In this document: positions 8,279 through 16,878 of the stretch, in pieces
Layout of the letters: every line of letters begins with the position of its first letter
Numbering within the stretch: position 1 is the stretch's first letter
Origin: an uncultured Clostridia bacterium
Lineage (GTDB): Bacteria > Bacillota > Clostridia > Christensenellales > UBA3700
Assembly (NCBI GenBank): GCA_944381275.1
Contig: CALWKO010000009.1
Span: forward strand, 1 to 44,138
Length of the DNA: 44,138 nucleotides
Direction of reading: 5' to 3'
The notes under the pieces: model-generated
Seen by the model: the letters and a program-made list of their open reading frames with translations, nothing else
What the model was told of the DNA's origin: nothing
Database searches by the model: none
Translations under genes and position numbers: made by a program

Positions 8279-8305
8279 GATTTTCTCCTTGAAAAATGAT
8301 TTGCT

Positions 8306-9196
8306 CTATATTCCCGCCTTTTCGGCGATGTATTTCCTTGCCTTAATCGCATATTCCAGCGGATTTGCAACGGCGGGGTCCTGCTCCGCCTCCACTATCA
8401 TCCAGCCCTTGTACCCCGCCTTGTCCAGAATGTCGAAGACGGGCGCGAAATCTATCGCTCCGTCCCCGGGGACGGTGAAGGTGCCCGCGCGCACGCCTTG
8501 AAGGAAGGACATCTTCTCCTCCTTCACCCTGCGCAAGACGGCGGGGCGCACGTCCTTTAAGTGCACGTGTTTCACCCTGCCCGCGTGCTTTTTGAGCACC
8601 GCGAGGTAATCTTCCCCGCAATAGGCGAGATGACCCGTGTCGTAGAGGAGGGAAAACAGCTCCGGGTCGGTCATTTCCATAAGCCTGTCCACCTCTTCCG
8701 CCGTCTGCACCACCGTGCCCATGTGGTGGTGATAGGTGAGGGATATGCCCATACCGCGGGCGATTTTCCCCAATTTATTCAACCCCTGCGCCAGCTTTTC
8801 CCACTCTTTTTCCGTCATCACGTACTTGCCCTCGAAGACGGGCACGTCCTTGCCCTGAATGCTGAAGCTCTGCTCGGAAGCGCCTATCACCTTTGCGCCC
8901 ATCTCTTTTAGGAAGGCGCATTGCGCGATAAACTCCTTCTCCACCTGCTCGAAGGGAGCGGTGAGAATAAACGATGAAAACCATTGGTTGGCAATGGTAA
9001 GTCCGCGCAAAGCAAGCGCTTTTTTCAGCGTATCCGCGTCCTTGGGGTACTTGTTGCCCACCTCACAGCCGGTAAAGCCGGCGAGAGCCATCTCGCTCAC
9101 GCACTGTTCAAAGGTGTTCTCCGCGCCCAGATCGGGCATGTCGTCGTTTGTCCACGCGATGGGCGCAATGCCCAGCTTGATATTTTCCTTATTCAT
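8306..9196 (-). CDS. iolE: myo-inosose-2 dehydratase
   Basis: A 296-residue TIM-barrel protein of the xylose-isomerase-like superfamily. IolE removes water from scyllo-inosose to give 3D-trihydroxycyclohexane-1,2-dione, the second step of the pathway. Motifs are the N-terminal [18 protein letters not shown], which is characteristic of IolE, then [11 protein letters not shown], the metal-site [21 protein letters not shown] and [14 protein letters not shown] lies before the ATG at 9196. The 78-base gap from the iolD stop contains a GC-rich stretch (about 9214-9270) that may form a weak intra-operon hairpin. Confidence 0.95.
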   Translation of the reverse strand: MNKENIKLGIAPIAWTNDDMPDLGAENTFEQCVSEMALAGFTGCEVGNKYPKDADTLKKALALRGLTIANQWFSSFILTAPFEQVEKEFIAQCAFLKEMGAKVIGASEQSFSIQGKDVPVFEGKYVMTEKEWEKLAQGLNKLGKIARGMGISLTYHHHMGTVVQTAEEVDRLMEMTDPELFSLLYDTGHLAYCGEDYLAVLKKHAGRVKHVHLKDVRPAVLRRVKEEKMSFLQGVRAGTFTVPGDGAIDFAPVFDILDKAGYKGWMIVEAEQDPAVANPLEYAIKARKYIAEKAGI

Positions 9197-9274
9197 ATAT
9201 TCTCCTATTATCTTGCCGCTCGGAGCGCGGGGCGCTCCGCCCCTTATCGGCGTGGCGCCGCAAGGGCGGAATGA

Positions 9275-11191
9275 TTAGTACTTCCTCGCTCTGCCCAGGT
9301 GCTCCGCCCTGTCCTTTTTCGCGCTCTCCTGCTTTGCGGTGCGCGGATTTTGCGTTACGCCCACGTTCCACCAGCCGTCGTAGCCGTGGGTCATCGTCTT
9401 GGGTGCGACTTTTATGTCAATGAGGGTGGATCTGCTCTGCTTCAAGGCGTCAGCCAGCGCGGCGCGCAGTTCGTCTTCCGTGCGGGCGGTATAGGTCACA
9501 CAGCCGTACCCTTCCGCCACCTTGGCGAAGTCGATGTTCATAAATTCGCCCTCGCGTATGGGCTTATCCCCGTCGCGGTACCTAAGTTCCGTGCACAGCG
9601 CGTCCACGCCCTGCTCCATTTGCAGGTTGTTTATACAGCCGAAGGAGGCGTTGTCGAACAAGAGCACGTTTATCTTCACCCCCTCTTGCAGGGAGGTGAC
9701 GAGTTCGGAATGCAGCATGAGGAAACTGCCGTCCCCCGCCATGGCGTACACTTCGCGGTTAGGCTCGGCGAGCTTGCTGCCCAGCGCGCCGGCTATCTCG
9801 TACCCCATGCAGGAATAGCCGTATTCCATGTTGTAGGCGTCCTTTGTATCCGTCGTCCACATGCGCTGAAGGTCGCCGGGCAGGGAGCCGGCGCTGCCCA
9901 CGATTACTGCGTCTTTCGGGATGCATTCGCGCACCGCCGCCACCGTCGCCGTTTGAGCCATGCCTCCGCCGTGGGCGGCGAGGTAGCCGGAGATAGCGTC
10001 CTTCATCTTGCTCCCTATTTCACCCGGGGAGTCTGGCGTGAGGGCGAGGTGCGCCAAGCGGTCGTACTCCGCCTGCCAGCGCGCCTTTGCCTCAGCTATC
10101 TCTCCCTTCCACTTGCTCTTGTAATCGCCCAGGGCGATGCGCAATATCTCCAAGCCCGCCTTGGCGTCGCAGGTCATCTTTACCGCGTCCAGCTTGCCGC
10201 CGTGGAAGGGCGACATATTTAAGGTGAGCACCTTTTTATCCGCAAAGAGCTCCTTGCTGCCCGTGGTGAAATCGGTAAAGCGGGTGCCGACGCCTATTAT
10301 AAGATCGCTCTGCCGCACGAGCTCGTTGGCGGAAGAGTTGCCCGTAACGCCCAAACCTCCCGCGTTGAGGGGGTGGGAGGAAGGGAGCGCGCTCTTGCCC
10401 GCCTGCGTTTCTACAAAGGGGATGTTCGCGTCCTCGCACAGCCTTTTCACCGCCTCGCCCGCTTCGGAATATCTCACGCCGCCGCCGACTATCAATACCG
10501 GTTTGGCAGCCGCCCTAATAATGCTCAATCCTTCCTCAAGCTCCTCTTTTACGGGGAGAGGGCGGATTATTTTGTGCACGCGCTTTACAAAAAATTCCTC
10601 CGGGTAGCCGTATGTTTCCCCCTGCACGTCCTGCGGCAGAGCTATCACCGCCGCGCCCGTGTGGGCGGGATCGGTGAGCACGCGCATGGCGTTGATGAGC
10701 GCGCTCATGATCTGCTCGGGGCGGGTGACGCGGTCGAAGTAGCGCGCCACCGCCTTAAAGGCGTCGTTGGTGGTGACAAGGGGGGAGTATAATTGCTCTA
10801 TCTGCTGCAACACGGGGTCGGGCTGACGGGAAGCGAACGTATCGCCCGTAAATAAGAGCAGGGGGATGTTGTTCGCCGTGGCGGTGCCCGCCGCCGTGAC
10901 CATGTTCGCCGCGCCGGGGCCTATCGAGGAGATGCAGGGCAGTATCTTGCGGCGGTTATGCTGCTTTGCGTAGGCGATGGCGGCGTGCGCCATGCCCTGC
11001 TCGTTCTTGCCCTGGTACACCTTTAAGGAGTGGTGCGCCATAGAGAGCGCCTCGCCCACACCCAGCACACAGCCGTGGCCGAAGATGGTGAAAAAGCCCT
11101 CGACGAATTTTTCTTCCTTGCCGTCAAGGCTGACGTATTGATTATCCAAAAAGCGGACGATGGCTTCGCCCATACTCATCTTTATTACCAT
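9275..11191 (-). CDS. iolD: 3D-(3,5/4)-trihydroxycyclohexane-1,2-dione hydrolase
   Basis: A 638-residue thiamine-diphosphate enzyme that opens the cyclohexane-dione ring to give 5-deoxy-D-glucuronate, the third step of inositol catabolism. It has the three-domain layout of acetolactate-synthase-like enzymes. The N-terminal pyrimidine-binding domain includes FFTIFGHGCVLGVGEAL, a middle domain includes PVLIVGGGVRYSEAG, and the C-terminal ThDP domain has the GDGS...N motif (AMAGDGSFLMLHSEL then LLFDNASFGC). The ATG at 11191 follows GAGG at normal distance and leaves eight bases after the iolB stop; a longer start at 11212 would overlap iolB. The lysine/arginine-rich end (from KQESAKKDRAEHL) is short and probably unstructured. 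Confidence 0.95.
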   Translation of the reverse strand: MVIKMSMGEAIVRFLDNQYVSLDGKEEKFVEGFFTIFGHGCVLGVGEALSMAHHSLKVYQGKNEQGMAHAAIAYAKQHNRRKILPCISSIGPGAANMVTAAGTATANNIPLLLFTGDTFASRQPDPVLQQIEQLYSPLVTTNDAFKAVARYFDRVTRPEQIMSALINAMRVLTDPAHTGAAVIALPQDVQGETYGYPEEFFVKRVHKIIRPLPVKEELEEGLSIIRAAAKPVLIVGGGVRYSEAGEAVKRLCEDANIPFVETQAGKSALPSSHPLNAGGLGVTGNSSANELVRQSDLIIGVGTRFTDFTTGSKELFADKKVLTLNMSPFHGGKLDAVKMTCDAKAGLEILRIALGDYKSKWKGEIAEAKARWQAEYDRLAHLALTPDSPGEIGSKMKDAISGYLAAHGGGMAQTATVAAVRECIPKDAVIVGSAGSLPGDLQRMWTTDTKDAYNMEYGYSCMGYEIAGALGSKLAEPNREVYAMAGDGSFLMLHSELVTSLQEGVKINVLLFDNASFGCINNLQMEQGVDALCTELRYRDGDKPIREGEFMNIDFAKVAEGYGCVTYTARTEDELRAALADALKQSRSTLIDIKVAPKTMTHGYDGWWNVGVTQNPRTAKQESAKKDRAEHLGRARKY

Positions 11192-11199
11192 AGTCCGCC

Positions 11200-11967
11200 T
11201 CACTCTTCCCAATGCTTAAAGCGCGGGTCGACGATGCGCGTCTTGTCCCACGGGTTGCCGGGCAGATGCCTTATCATCCAGCAGCAGTACATGGGATAGC
11301 CGGGCGCGGTGACCTGCACATGCGTCTTGCCGCCGGGGAAACAGCCCGCGCTGCCGTCCTTGACGGTGTGCGCTTCCTCGCCGATGAAGCAGGCGCCGAA
11401 GGCTTCGGGCGCAGACATCTTGTAATAGTACACTTCCGGCTGGGGATGGGAGTGGGGAAGATAGCTCCACCACCTGCCCTGGCGCGCGATCACCTCGCCC
11501 ACCACCAAGTTGGAGTAGGGGGCGTTGGAGTAGTCGAATATTGTGTTCACGTCCCTCACGGCGGTGTTTTCCCACAGTCCTTCGCAGGACACGGAACAGA
11601 TAACGTCCTTCTTATCGTAAAACTTCGCCTTGAACACCCTGTCGTTGGTGGTGGCGATATGCAAAATTTCGCAGTCGGTTACGGCGGTGACGCCTATCGT
11701 CTCACCCTTGCACACGTGGATAGCCGCGGGCAGATCGGTGAAGACGTCCTTGCGAGCGGCGCGCGCGGTGATATCGCCGCTTGAAAAGACAACTTCGCCC
11801 TCGGTGAGCAGCACGCATATCTCCTTGTCCTGCTTGCAAAAGCGCTTGCGTGCGCCCGCGCGCAACTTTATTACCTCTATATCCATGAGCATATCCTTGT
11901 TTATGCCCGTCATGGAGCAGATCTTCTTTACTCCTTCCTTGTTGAATGCGGGATATAAAAATGCCAT
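11200..11967 (-). CDS. iolB: 5-deoxy-glucuronate isomerase
   Basis: A 255-residue bicupin that isomerises 5-deoxy-D-glucuronate to 2-deoxy-5-keto-D-gluconate, the step between IolD and IolC. The C-terminal cupin carries the metal-binding pattern LPHSHPQPEVYYYKM and, further on, GGKTHVQVTAPGYPMYCCW. The N-terminal cupin is more degenerate, as in known IolB proteins. Length is normal. AGGAGGG sits before the ATG at 11967, nine bases after the iolC stop, so iolC and iolB are tightly coupled. Confidence 0.94.
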   Translation of the reverse strand: MAFLYPAFNKEGVKKICSMTGINKDMLMDIEVIKLRAGARKRFCKQDKEICVLLTEGEVVFSSGDITARAARKDVFTDLPAAIHVCKGETIGVTAVTDCEILHIATTNDRVFKAKFYDKKDVICSVSCEGLWENTAVRDVNTIFDYSNAPYSNLVVGEVIARQGRWWSYLPHSHPQPEVYYYKMSAPEAFGACFIGEEAHTVKDGSAGCFPGGKTHVQVTAPGYPMYCCWMIRHLPGNPWDKTRIVDPRFKHWEE

Positions 11968-11976
11968 ATTCCCTCC

Positions 11977-12993
11977 TTATTTACGGGCGACCATATCGCC
12001 GTATGTCTTTTTTTCTTCTTCGATGAATTTTTTCAGCTCGTCCATGGTGGGCATGAATTCGGAACAGCCGTGCGCCGCCACCAGCATGGAAGCGGACGCG
12101 CTGCCCATCTCCAGGCAGTCCATGATGTCCTCGCCGTTAAACAGCGCCGCCAAAAATGCCGAACCGTAGCCGTCGCCGCCGCCGAAGGATTTGAACGCCT
12201 TGACGGGGAAGGGCTTGATATCGTACTTCTTCCCGTCGCAGGTGTGGGCGGTGGAGCCCTCCTTACCGTGCTTGATGATGACTATCTTTGCGCCCTTGCC
12301 CGTCCAATAGGCGGCGGTGCGCTCGTCGGTTGCGCCGGGCATGTATATGCTCTCCGTGAGGTCGTATTCCTCGCGCGAGCCCATGATGATGTCCGCCTTC
12401 TCCGCAACGGCGGTGTAATATACGCTTATTTCGTCCTTGCTCTTCCAATTATAGGGGCGGTAGTCGATGTCGAAGATGACGCGCGTTTTCGTCTTTTTTG
12501 CCAAAAACACCGCTTTAAGAGCCGCCTCGCGCGAGGGGCTCTGCGCCAGCGCCGTGCCCGAGATGAGCAGGGCTTTGGCGGAGGCGATATACTCCTCGTC
12601 CACGTCCCCCGGCTCGAGCATGAGGTCGGCTATGCCGTCGCGGTACATCAAAATGCTGCTTTCGGTGGGTGATAGGATCTCCGTAAAGGTGAGCCCCAGC
12701 TTTTCGCCGTGAGCGGCGCGGGTGACGTGCGATACGTCTATCCCCTCTTTTTCAAAAAAGGAAGTGACGTAATCGCCGAATCTGTCGTCAGAAACTTTGC
12801 CGATAAAGCCGACTTTGCCGCCCAAGCGGGCAAGACCCACCGCCACGTTGGCGGGAGAGCCGCCCAAATACTTGCGGAACTCCCTGCTCTCGCTGAGCGG
12901 TTTGAAATAATCGATGGGGTTGAAGTCGATGGCGACCCTGCCCAGAGCCACCAAATCCAGCTTGCGCCCCGATTCAAAGGTAACGTATTGCAT
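11977..12993 (-). CDS. iolC: 5-dehydro-2-deoxygluconokinase
   Basis: A 338-residue PfkB-family sugar kinase that phosphorylates 2-deoxy-5-keto-D-gluconate with ATP. The N-terminal PfkB pattern is KYLGGSPANVAVGLARLGG. The C-terminal pattern FGGGDGYGSAFLAALF holds the catalytic Asp, with GGGD in place of the usual GAGD. IolC-typical sequence is also seen at the start (LVALGRVAIDFNPID). The ATG at 12993 follows AGGAGGG; an upstream in-frame start at 13020 is not supported. First gene of the iol operon. The aldolase IolJ that should cleave the product, an inositol transporter and an IolR regulator are not in this window. Confidence 0.94.
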   Translation of the reverse strand: MQYVTFESGRKLDLVALGRVAIDFNPIDYFKPLSESREFRKYLGGSPANVAVGLARLGGKVGFIGKVSDDRFGDYVTSFFEKEGIDVSHVTRAAHGEKLGLTFTEILSPTESSILMYRDGIADLMLEPGDVDEEYIASAKALLISGTALAQSPSREAALKAVFLAKKTKTRVIFDIDYRPYNWKSKDEISVYYTAVAEKADIIMGSREEYDLTESIYMPGATDERTAAYWTGKGAKIVIIKHGKEGSTAHTCDGKKYDIKPFPVKAFKSFGGGDGYGSAFLAALFNGEDIMDCLEMGSASASMLVAAHGCSEFMPTMDELKKFIEEEKKTYGDMVARK

Positions 12994-13057
12994 AATTTCC
13001 CTCCTAAGGGGGGAAGGCAAACGCCGAAAAAAACATGTCTTCGCCCCTTATGATAAT

Positions 13058-13086
13058 ATAATACAATATTATAAAAGCAAGTGCAA
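13058..13086 (-). promoter_or_regulatory. iolC: promoter of the iol operon
   Basis: On the minus strand TTGCAC (13086-13081), 17 bp and TATTAT (13063-13058) make a strong housekeeping promoter, giving a leader of about 58 bases before iolC. Just upstream at 13132-13152 is the inverted repeat AAAATGAA/TTCATTTT, a candidate operator. No regulator gene is nearby. Confidence 0.75.
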
Positions 13087-13213
13087 TGGTAAAAATTTCC
13101 AATTATCGGCAATATCAACCGTTTTGTCCATAAAATGAATTTTCTTCATTTTTCCTTAATATTAAATCGGCAAAATTCATATCGATTATCGCGCAAAAAA
13201 ATTTCGCGCTTGC

Positions 13214-13248
13214 GCGAATTTTCAGAAAAAATTTTTCCGAAAATTCGC
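13214..13248. repeat. 35-bp AT-rich palindrome in the iol/fibre divergent region
   Basis: GCGAATTTTCAGAAAAA and TTTTTCCGAAAATTCGC are 17-bp arms with one mismatch and a one-base centre. A smaller hairpin (TTCGCGC/GCGCGAA) overlaps its left side. It is followed by a run of nine C at 13269-13277. It lies between two divergent promoters and could insulate them as a bidirectional terminator or bind a protein. Confidence 0.6.
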
Positions 13249-13330
13249 AAAAAATCGGGGCAAGCTTACCCCCCCCCATAACTTGTTATTTAATTTAACT
13301 AAAATTTTAGCCCCAATCGTAAAAAAACAG

Positions 13331-13359
13331 TTGACACGGCATATTTTATATGTTACCAT
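13331..13359 (+). promoter_or_regulatory. promoter of the SipW/TasA-like locus
   Basis: TTGACA, 17 bp and TACCAT. Transcription would start near 13366, giving a leader of about 400 bases before the first clear gene at 13767. No other good plus-strand promoter is seen ahead of that gene, although GTGTATATTATC and GTGTATATAAT near 13690-13711 could hold a second, weaker one. Confidence 0.65.
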
Positions 13360-13365
13360 TATGGC

Positions 13366-13766
13366 GATTTAGGGGATAGCGTGAAGCGATTATGGGAACG
13401 AACGAGCGTGTTCTCCTTTTTTCTGCCCTGTTTGCACACAAGGGCGTGAAAAAGCGGCAAACGTGATAAAAATAACATCGATGACGATTAATGAATACCT
13501 CTCGCCGCCGATGTTAAGAACCTCCCCGCTCCCGTCAACGCCGAGCGGCGCGAACCTTAAAAACTTTACCTCTTTGCTTAAAAACACCCCTCAAAACGGC
13601 GGCAAATGTAAAGTCGGCAGGTTAAAAAGGTTTTATAAGGCAAAAACATTCAGCCGAAATGAAGCTGAATTAACCGTACATTAATCGCGTGTATATTATC
13701 GTGTATATAATTTAACCGATAATTCGCGCGCGTGCGCTTTGGGTAAACAAGCGCAAGGAAGTAACG
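13366..13766 (+). other. long untranslated leader, no confident gene
   Basis: About 400 bases with no recognisable gene. Two short frames overlap on opposite strands (13463-13684 plus, 13390-13587 minus); neither has a convincing start or known similarity. A small hairpin ATTCAGC/GCTGAAT sits near 13649-13671. It is not a c-di-GMP or other riboswitch class that I recognise. Confidence 0.5.
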
Positions 13767-14231
13767 ATGCGTAAAAGATCTATCGTGATTTTAATAGCTG
13801 CTTTGGCTGTCGTGGCGGTCGCCGCTTCGATAGGCGCGGCGTATGTAGTTGAAAAAGAGAACTCGGGCATGGCGCTGACTTCCGCGGGGGAGGAATTCAC
13901 CGACTCCGCAAGGATAGAAGGACTGCTGCCCGGGCAATCATCCGTGCAGGAGTACAAGGCGCACTCGCCGGGAGGAGCCACCTTCACCCTTTCGCTTACG
14001 GGCGGGCATTTTTCCGATTTGGGCAGATACCTGCACGTGAGCATAAAGCTGAACGGGAAAGAGCTCTACGGCGGCGCGTATCTCGACTGCAAAGGGGTCA
14101 TATACACGGCAAAGGTGAGCGGCGATTTCACCTTCTCCGTGACCTACTCCCTGCCCGAGGACGCGGGCAACGGAGCTCAGGGCAAGGAATGCGACATCGT
14201 CCTGCACTGCTCGCTGCAGGAGATAGAATAA
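13767..14231 (+). CDS. small secreted protein with SipW-type signal peptide
   Basis: A 154-residue protein with a positively charged start (MRKR), a hydrophobic segment at residues 5-27 and a SipW-like end to the signal region (ASIGAAYVVEKE). The mature part is about 120 residues, probably all-beta (alternating patterns such as GATFTLSLTGGHF and GDFTFSVTYSLPED), with LLPGQSSVQEY resembling the LxPGD segment of TasA/CalY proteins. AAGGAAG precedes the ATG. It is the first gene of the fibre locus, 24 bases before sipW. It could be an assembly partner or fibre cap comparable in position to TapA of Bacillus, but there is no clear sequence similarity, so the role is inference. Confidence 0.6.
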   Translation: MRKRSIVILIAALAVVAVAASIGAAYVVEKENSGMALTSAGEEFTDSARIEGLLPGQSSVQEYKAHSPGGATFTLSLTGGHFSDLGRYLHVSIKLNGKELYGGAYLDCKGVIYTAKVSGDFTFSVTYSLPEDAGNGAQGKECDIVLHCSLQEIE

Positions 14232-14255
14232 AGGGTTAAAGGGCAAGAAGGGAGT

Positions 14256-14948
14256 ATGGACAAAGTTAAGGGTAAAAAGGTGCGGAACATAGTTTCCGCC
14301 GTGATAGTTGCGATCGTGCTGATCGCCGCCATATGCGCGCTGGGCGTTTCGATAGCCTACCGCGTGCAGGGGCAGACGCTCACGATAGGCGGCACTCAGT
14401 TTAGGCTGGTGCTCACCGGCTCGATGGAAGGAGAGGAAGAAGACTCCATCCGCACCAACTCGGTGATAGCGATAAAGACGGTGCCGAAAGACGCGGAAGA
14501 AGCGCGCAAATTTATCGACGAGCTGGAAGTGGGCGACATCATCACCTTCTACGATACGTCCTTGGGCGCGGACGACATAGTGGTCACGCACAGGATTGTG
14601 GAGATTAGGCAGAGCTCCGGCGGCACGTCCTTCATCACCAAGGGCGACGCCAACAACACGCAGGACGCCTCCCCCGTGGACGAGAGCGACGTGATAGGCG
14701 TGGTGACGGGTTCCAACTACGCGTTCGGCGCGTTTTTGACCTTTCTCACCTCCACCACGGGCATTGTGGTGTGCCTGATAGTGCCCGCCGCGGTGATAAT
14801 GATATACGAGATATTCCGCATCGCCTTTTTGGTGAGTAAGGATAAAAAGCAAAAAAGGCAATCCGAAATGGATGAAAAGGAGCAGGAGATAGAACGCCTG
14901 CGCCAAGAATTGGAAGAAATGAAGAAAAGAGGTGAAAGCAATGACTGA
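14256..14948 (+). CDS. sipW: signal peptidase I, SipW (ER-like) type
   Basis: A 230-residue membrane signal peptidase of the archaeal/ER-like group to which Bacillus SipW belongs. It cleaves the special signal peptides of TasA/CalY-like proteins. A first membrane segment covers residues 11-35. The catalytic Ser56 is in VLTGSMEG, and His112 (in VTHRIVEI) replaces the Lys of ordinary bacterial SPases. The conserved acidic Asp131 is in ITKGDANN, and a second membrane segment covers about 158-190. The C-terminus is a highly charged, probably coiled cytoplasmic tail (Lys/Glu-rich, about 40 residues), longer than in many SipW. AAGGGAG lies just before the ATG. It overlaps the next gene by eight bases. 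Its likely substrates are the five TasA-like precursors downstream. Confidence 0.92.
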   Translation: MDKVKGKKVRNIVSAVIVAIVLIAAICALGVSIAYRVQGQTLTIGGTQFRLVLTGSMEGEEEDSIRTNSVIAIKTVPKDAEEARKFIDELEVGDIITFYDTSLGADDIVVTHRIVEIRQSSGGTSFITKGDANNTQDASPVDESDVIGVVTGSNYAFGAFLTFLTSTTGIVVCLIVPAAVIMIYEIFRIAFLVSKDKKQKRQSEMDEKEQEIERLRQELEEMKKRGESND

Positions 14949-15738
14949 GTCCTTGTTTATCGCATGCATAGCAATCGTGATCTGCATAGCCGTACTGCTC
15001 ATCATCTGGCTGGTGGTTTCGGCTTTGCGCAAGGGAAAGAGCGTTAAAGGCAAAGTCGTTTCGATAAACGACACCGATTATGTGCTCGTGCCCGTGGGCG
15101 AGAGCGCGGATAGATATGTAGCTCGCGCCGCCCGCCCCAAAGCGCAGGAAGAGCACGTTTCGCAGATAACCGAATCGCAGGTGTTCCCCGCTCATGCGCA
15201 GGAAGAAGCGGCGGAAGAAGCCGCCGCGACGGAAGCTCCCGCGACGGAAGCCCCCGCAACGGAAGCGCCCGCACAAGAGCCGGAGGGCGGCGCGGTCGTA
15301 CTGCACCGCAACACTGCCGTACCCTACCCCGAAGCCTACTCCGCCCTCTCCCCCGCCGAAAAGCGGTATGTGGACGACATCCTGGCATATGCCGAGAGCA
15401 AAGAAGGCGCCAAGCTCGTGACCAACGACAACGCCGCGTGCGTGTACTTCGGCAAAAAACAGCTCGTGCGCATCATCCTGCGCCGCGGCAAGATAACCGC
15501 CCGCATGCAAGTGCAGAACAACGCCCTGGCAAGCTACGCGGACGACAACAACTTCAACCTGCGCGAAAAGCCCGTGGACGTGCGCGTGGAGAGCGCCGCC
15601 ACCGTGGGCTACATAAAGGGCATAATCGACATCAATTACGCCACTTTCAAAGAAGAGCGCGAGATGAAGGAAGCCAAGAAGAAGGAAGAGCGCCGCTTGA
15701 AGCGCCAGCAAAAGCGCCAAGCCTCCTCTGAAAACTGA
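14941..15738 (+). CDS. membrane-anchored protein with acidic Pro/Ala linker, unknown function
   Basis: A 265-residue protein of no family I recognise. Residues about 4-30 are a single N-terminal membrane helix followed by basic residues. A disordered, Glu/Ala/Pro-rich linker (with ATEAP repeated three times) covers about 80-120. A compact domain of roughly 100 residues follows (from EAYSALSPAEKRY to IDINYATF), then a very basic coiled tail (KEAKKKEERRLKRQQKRQ). The topology suggests a cytoplasmic domain tethered to the membrane. The start at 14941 is preferred because GAGGTGAAAGCA precedes it; the frame to 14932 is not. The tight overlap with sipW suggests a role in secretion or assembly of the TasA-like proteins, which is inference from context. 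Confidence 0.6.
   Translation: MTESLFIACIAIVICIAVLLIIWLVVSALRKGKSVKGKVVSINDTDYVLVPVGESADRYVARAARPKAQEEHVSQITESQVFPAHAQEEAAEEAAATEAPATEAPATEAPAQEPEGGAVVLHRNTAVPYPEAYSALSPAEKRYVDDILAYAESKEGAKLVTNDNAACVYFGKKQLVRIILRRGKITARMQVQNNALASYADDNNFNLREKPVDVRVESAATVGYIKGIIDINYATFKEEREMKEAKKKEERRLKRQQKRQASSEN
15226..15270 (+). repeat. three 15-bp tandem repeats coding ATEAP
   Basis: Three near-identical 15-base units (consensus GCGACGGAAGCNCCC) in the linker of the membrane protein encode ATEAP three times. Copy number could vary by slippage without shifting the frame. Confidence 0.85.
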
Positions 15739-15750
15739 TTATTATACGTG

Positions 15751-16105
15751 CCGCAAGGGCGCGTGCGATGACCGCCCCTTACCCCGCCCCGTAAAGCAAA
15801 ATTATTTGCCGATCGGCTGTGCGGGCGAAGAGGCGGCGGCGATGCATTTTAGGATGATTTTTCTCGAAATCGGTGAAGGTAATACTAGCCGTATTATCAA
15901 ACCGAAATCGGGGAAAAGCGCCTAAAAGGCGCATGCATGATTGCCCCTTTGCTCGCTCACACCGTAAAGCAAAATTATTTGCCGATCGGCTGCGCGGGCG
16001 AAGAGGCGACGGCGATGCATTTTAGGATGATTTTTCTCGAGATCGGCGAAGGTAATACTAGCCGTATTATCAAGCCGAGCTCGGGGAAAAGCGCCTAAAA
16101 GGCGC
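15751..16105. repeat. tandem 173-bp structured repeat, two copies, between sipW genes and TasA-like genes
   Basis: Two copies, cores 15789-15930 and 15962-16105, at exactly 173-bp offset. Each has, in order, the palindrome GCCGATCGGC (15808 and 15981), a long hairpin with a T-rich left arm and A-rich right arm around GGTAATAC/GTATTATC, and a small hairpin GCGCC-TAAAA-GGCGC. Differences between copies are partly compensatory: CGGT..ACCG in copy 1 is CGGC..GCCG in copy 2. No coding frame. It may be a duplicated terminator/attenuator or a structured RNA. Confidence 0.75.
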
Positions 16106-16152
16106 GTCGGCGGTCTTCGCCCGCGAAGCCGAGCGGCAAAGGAGAAACAAAT

Positions 16153-16839
16153 ATGAAAAAACATGGAGTAATTATGGTGTCTGCCGTGATAGCCGTGCTG
16201 TGTGCGGCGATCGTGGTGGGAGCGTCGTTTGCCCTGTTTTCGCAAAACGCCTCCGTGGAAACGTATCTTTCCGCGGGCGAGCTGAGCGCCGCCCTCGTGC
16301 GCACCGATTTGAGCGGACAGTTCGTGGACAAGAACGGAATTTTGGGCACGGAAACCACCGTGGACGAGGACGTGAACCTCACCGCCCTCGACAACACCAC
16401 CAACGCGGCGTTCAGCTTCGGCGATGACGTGTCCCCCGTATACAACGTCCCCGGCGTGTGGGAAGAAGCTGCTTTCAGCCTCACCAATAGCGGCAACGTG
16501 GCGTTCGACAGCGCTCTGCAATTCGCCTTTGTGGATGAAGCGCCCGAGGAAGGCACGCCCGAATATGTGCTGGCAAGCAAACTCGTTGTAACCGTTTCCG
16601 ATAACACGAGAACCCTTAAAACGGGCACTCTTGCTCAGATAATAAGCGGCGGCGTTATCGACCTGAACGCACGTCAGCTTGCAAGCCAAAGCTATGTATT
16701 CAAGATCAAAATAGAGCTGCCCTATGAAAGCGAAGTCGTCGACGACGGCACGGGCAGCACCATCATGAACGCAAACTTGAAGTTCACCTTCACCGTGACC
16801 GCTACCCAGACGGTAGAGGACGGTGCAATAACCGAATAA
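16153..16839 (+). CDS. TasA/CalY-like secreted fibre subunit 1
   Basis: A 228-residue protein with a SipW-type signal peptide (MKKHGVIMVSAVIAVLCAA then VGASFALFSQNA) and a mature region typical of the TasA/camelysin family: an early strand (SAGELSAALVRTD), then AAFSLTNSGNVAFDSALQFAFVDE, and a late KIKIELPYESEV strand. TasA-type subunits are exported, cut by SipW and polymerise by donor-strand exchange into extracellular fibres. AAAGGAG precedes the ATG at good spacing. It is the first of five SipW-type substrates in a row. It lies after the 173-bp repeats, and no separate strong promoter is visible. The mature part does not share the long head module seen in the last three proteins. Confidence 0.8.
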   Translation: MKKHGVIMVSAVIAVLCAAIVVGASFALFSQNASVETYLSAGELSAALVRTDLSGQFVDKNGILGTETTVDEDVNLTALDNTTNAAFSFGDDVSPVYNVPGVWEEAAFSLTNSGNVAFDSALQFAFVDEAPEEGTPEYVLASKLVVTVSDNTRTLKTGTLAQIISGGVIDLNARQLASQSYVFKIKIELPYESEVVDDGTGSTIMNANLKFTFTVTATQTVEDGAITE

Positions 16840-16845
16840 TAACTC

Positions 16846-16861
16846 TCGCACACATGTGCGA
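16846..16861 (+). terminator. short stem-loop before fibre subunit 2
   Basis: TCGCACA and TGTGCGA form a perfect 7-bp stem with a two-base centre, directly upstream of the ribosome binding site of the next gene. There is no T-run, so it is more likely a message-stabilising or processing stem than a full terminator. Confidence 0.4.
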
Positions 16862-16878
16862 AAGGGAGGAGAAATAAA

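Noticed and set aside
13390-13684. Two overlapping short frames in the leader of the fibre locus
   Set aside because: Neither has a convincing start, codon pattern or similarity, and they exclude each other.
15789-16105. c-di-GMP or other known riboswitch in the tandem repeat
   Set aside because: The order of hairpins and the loop sequences do not match any riboswitch consensus I recognise.
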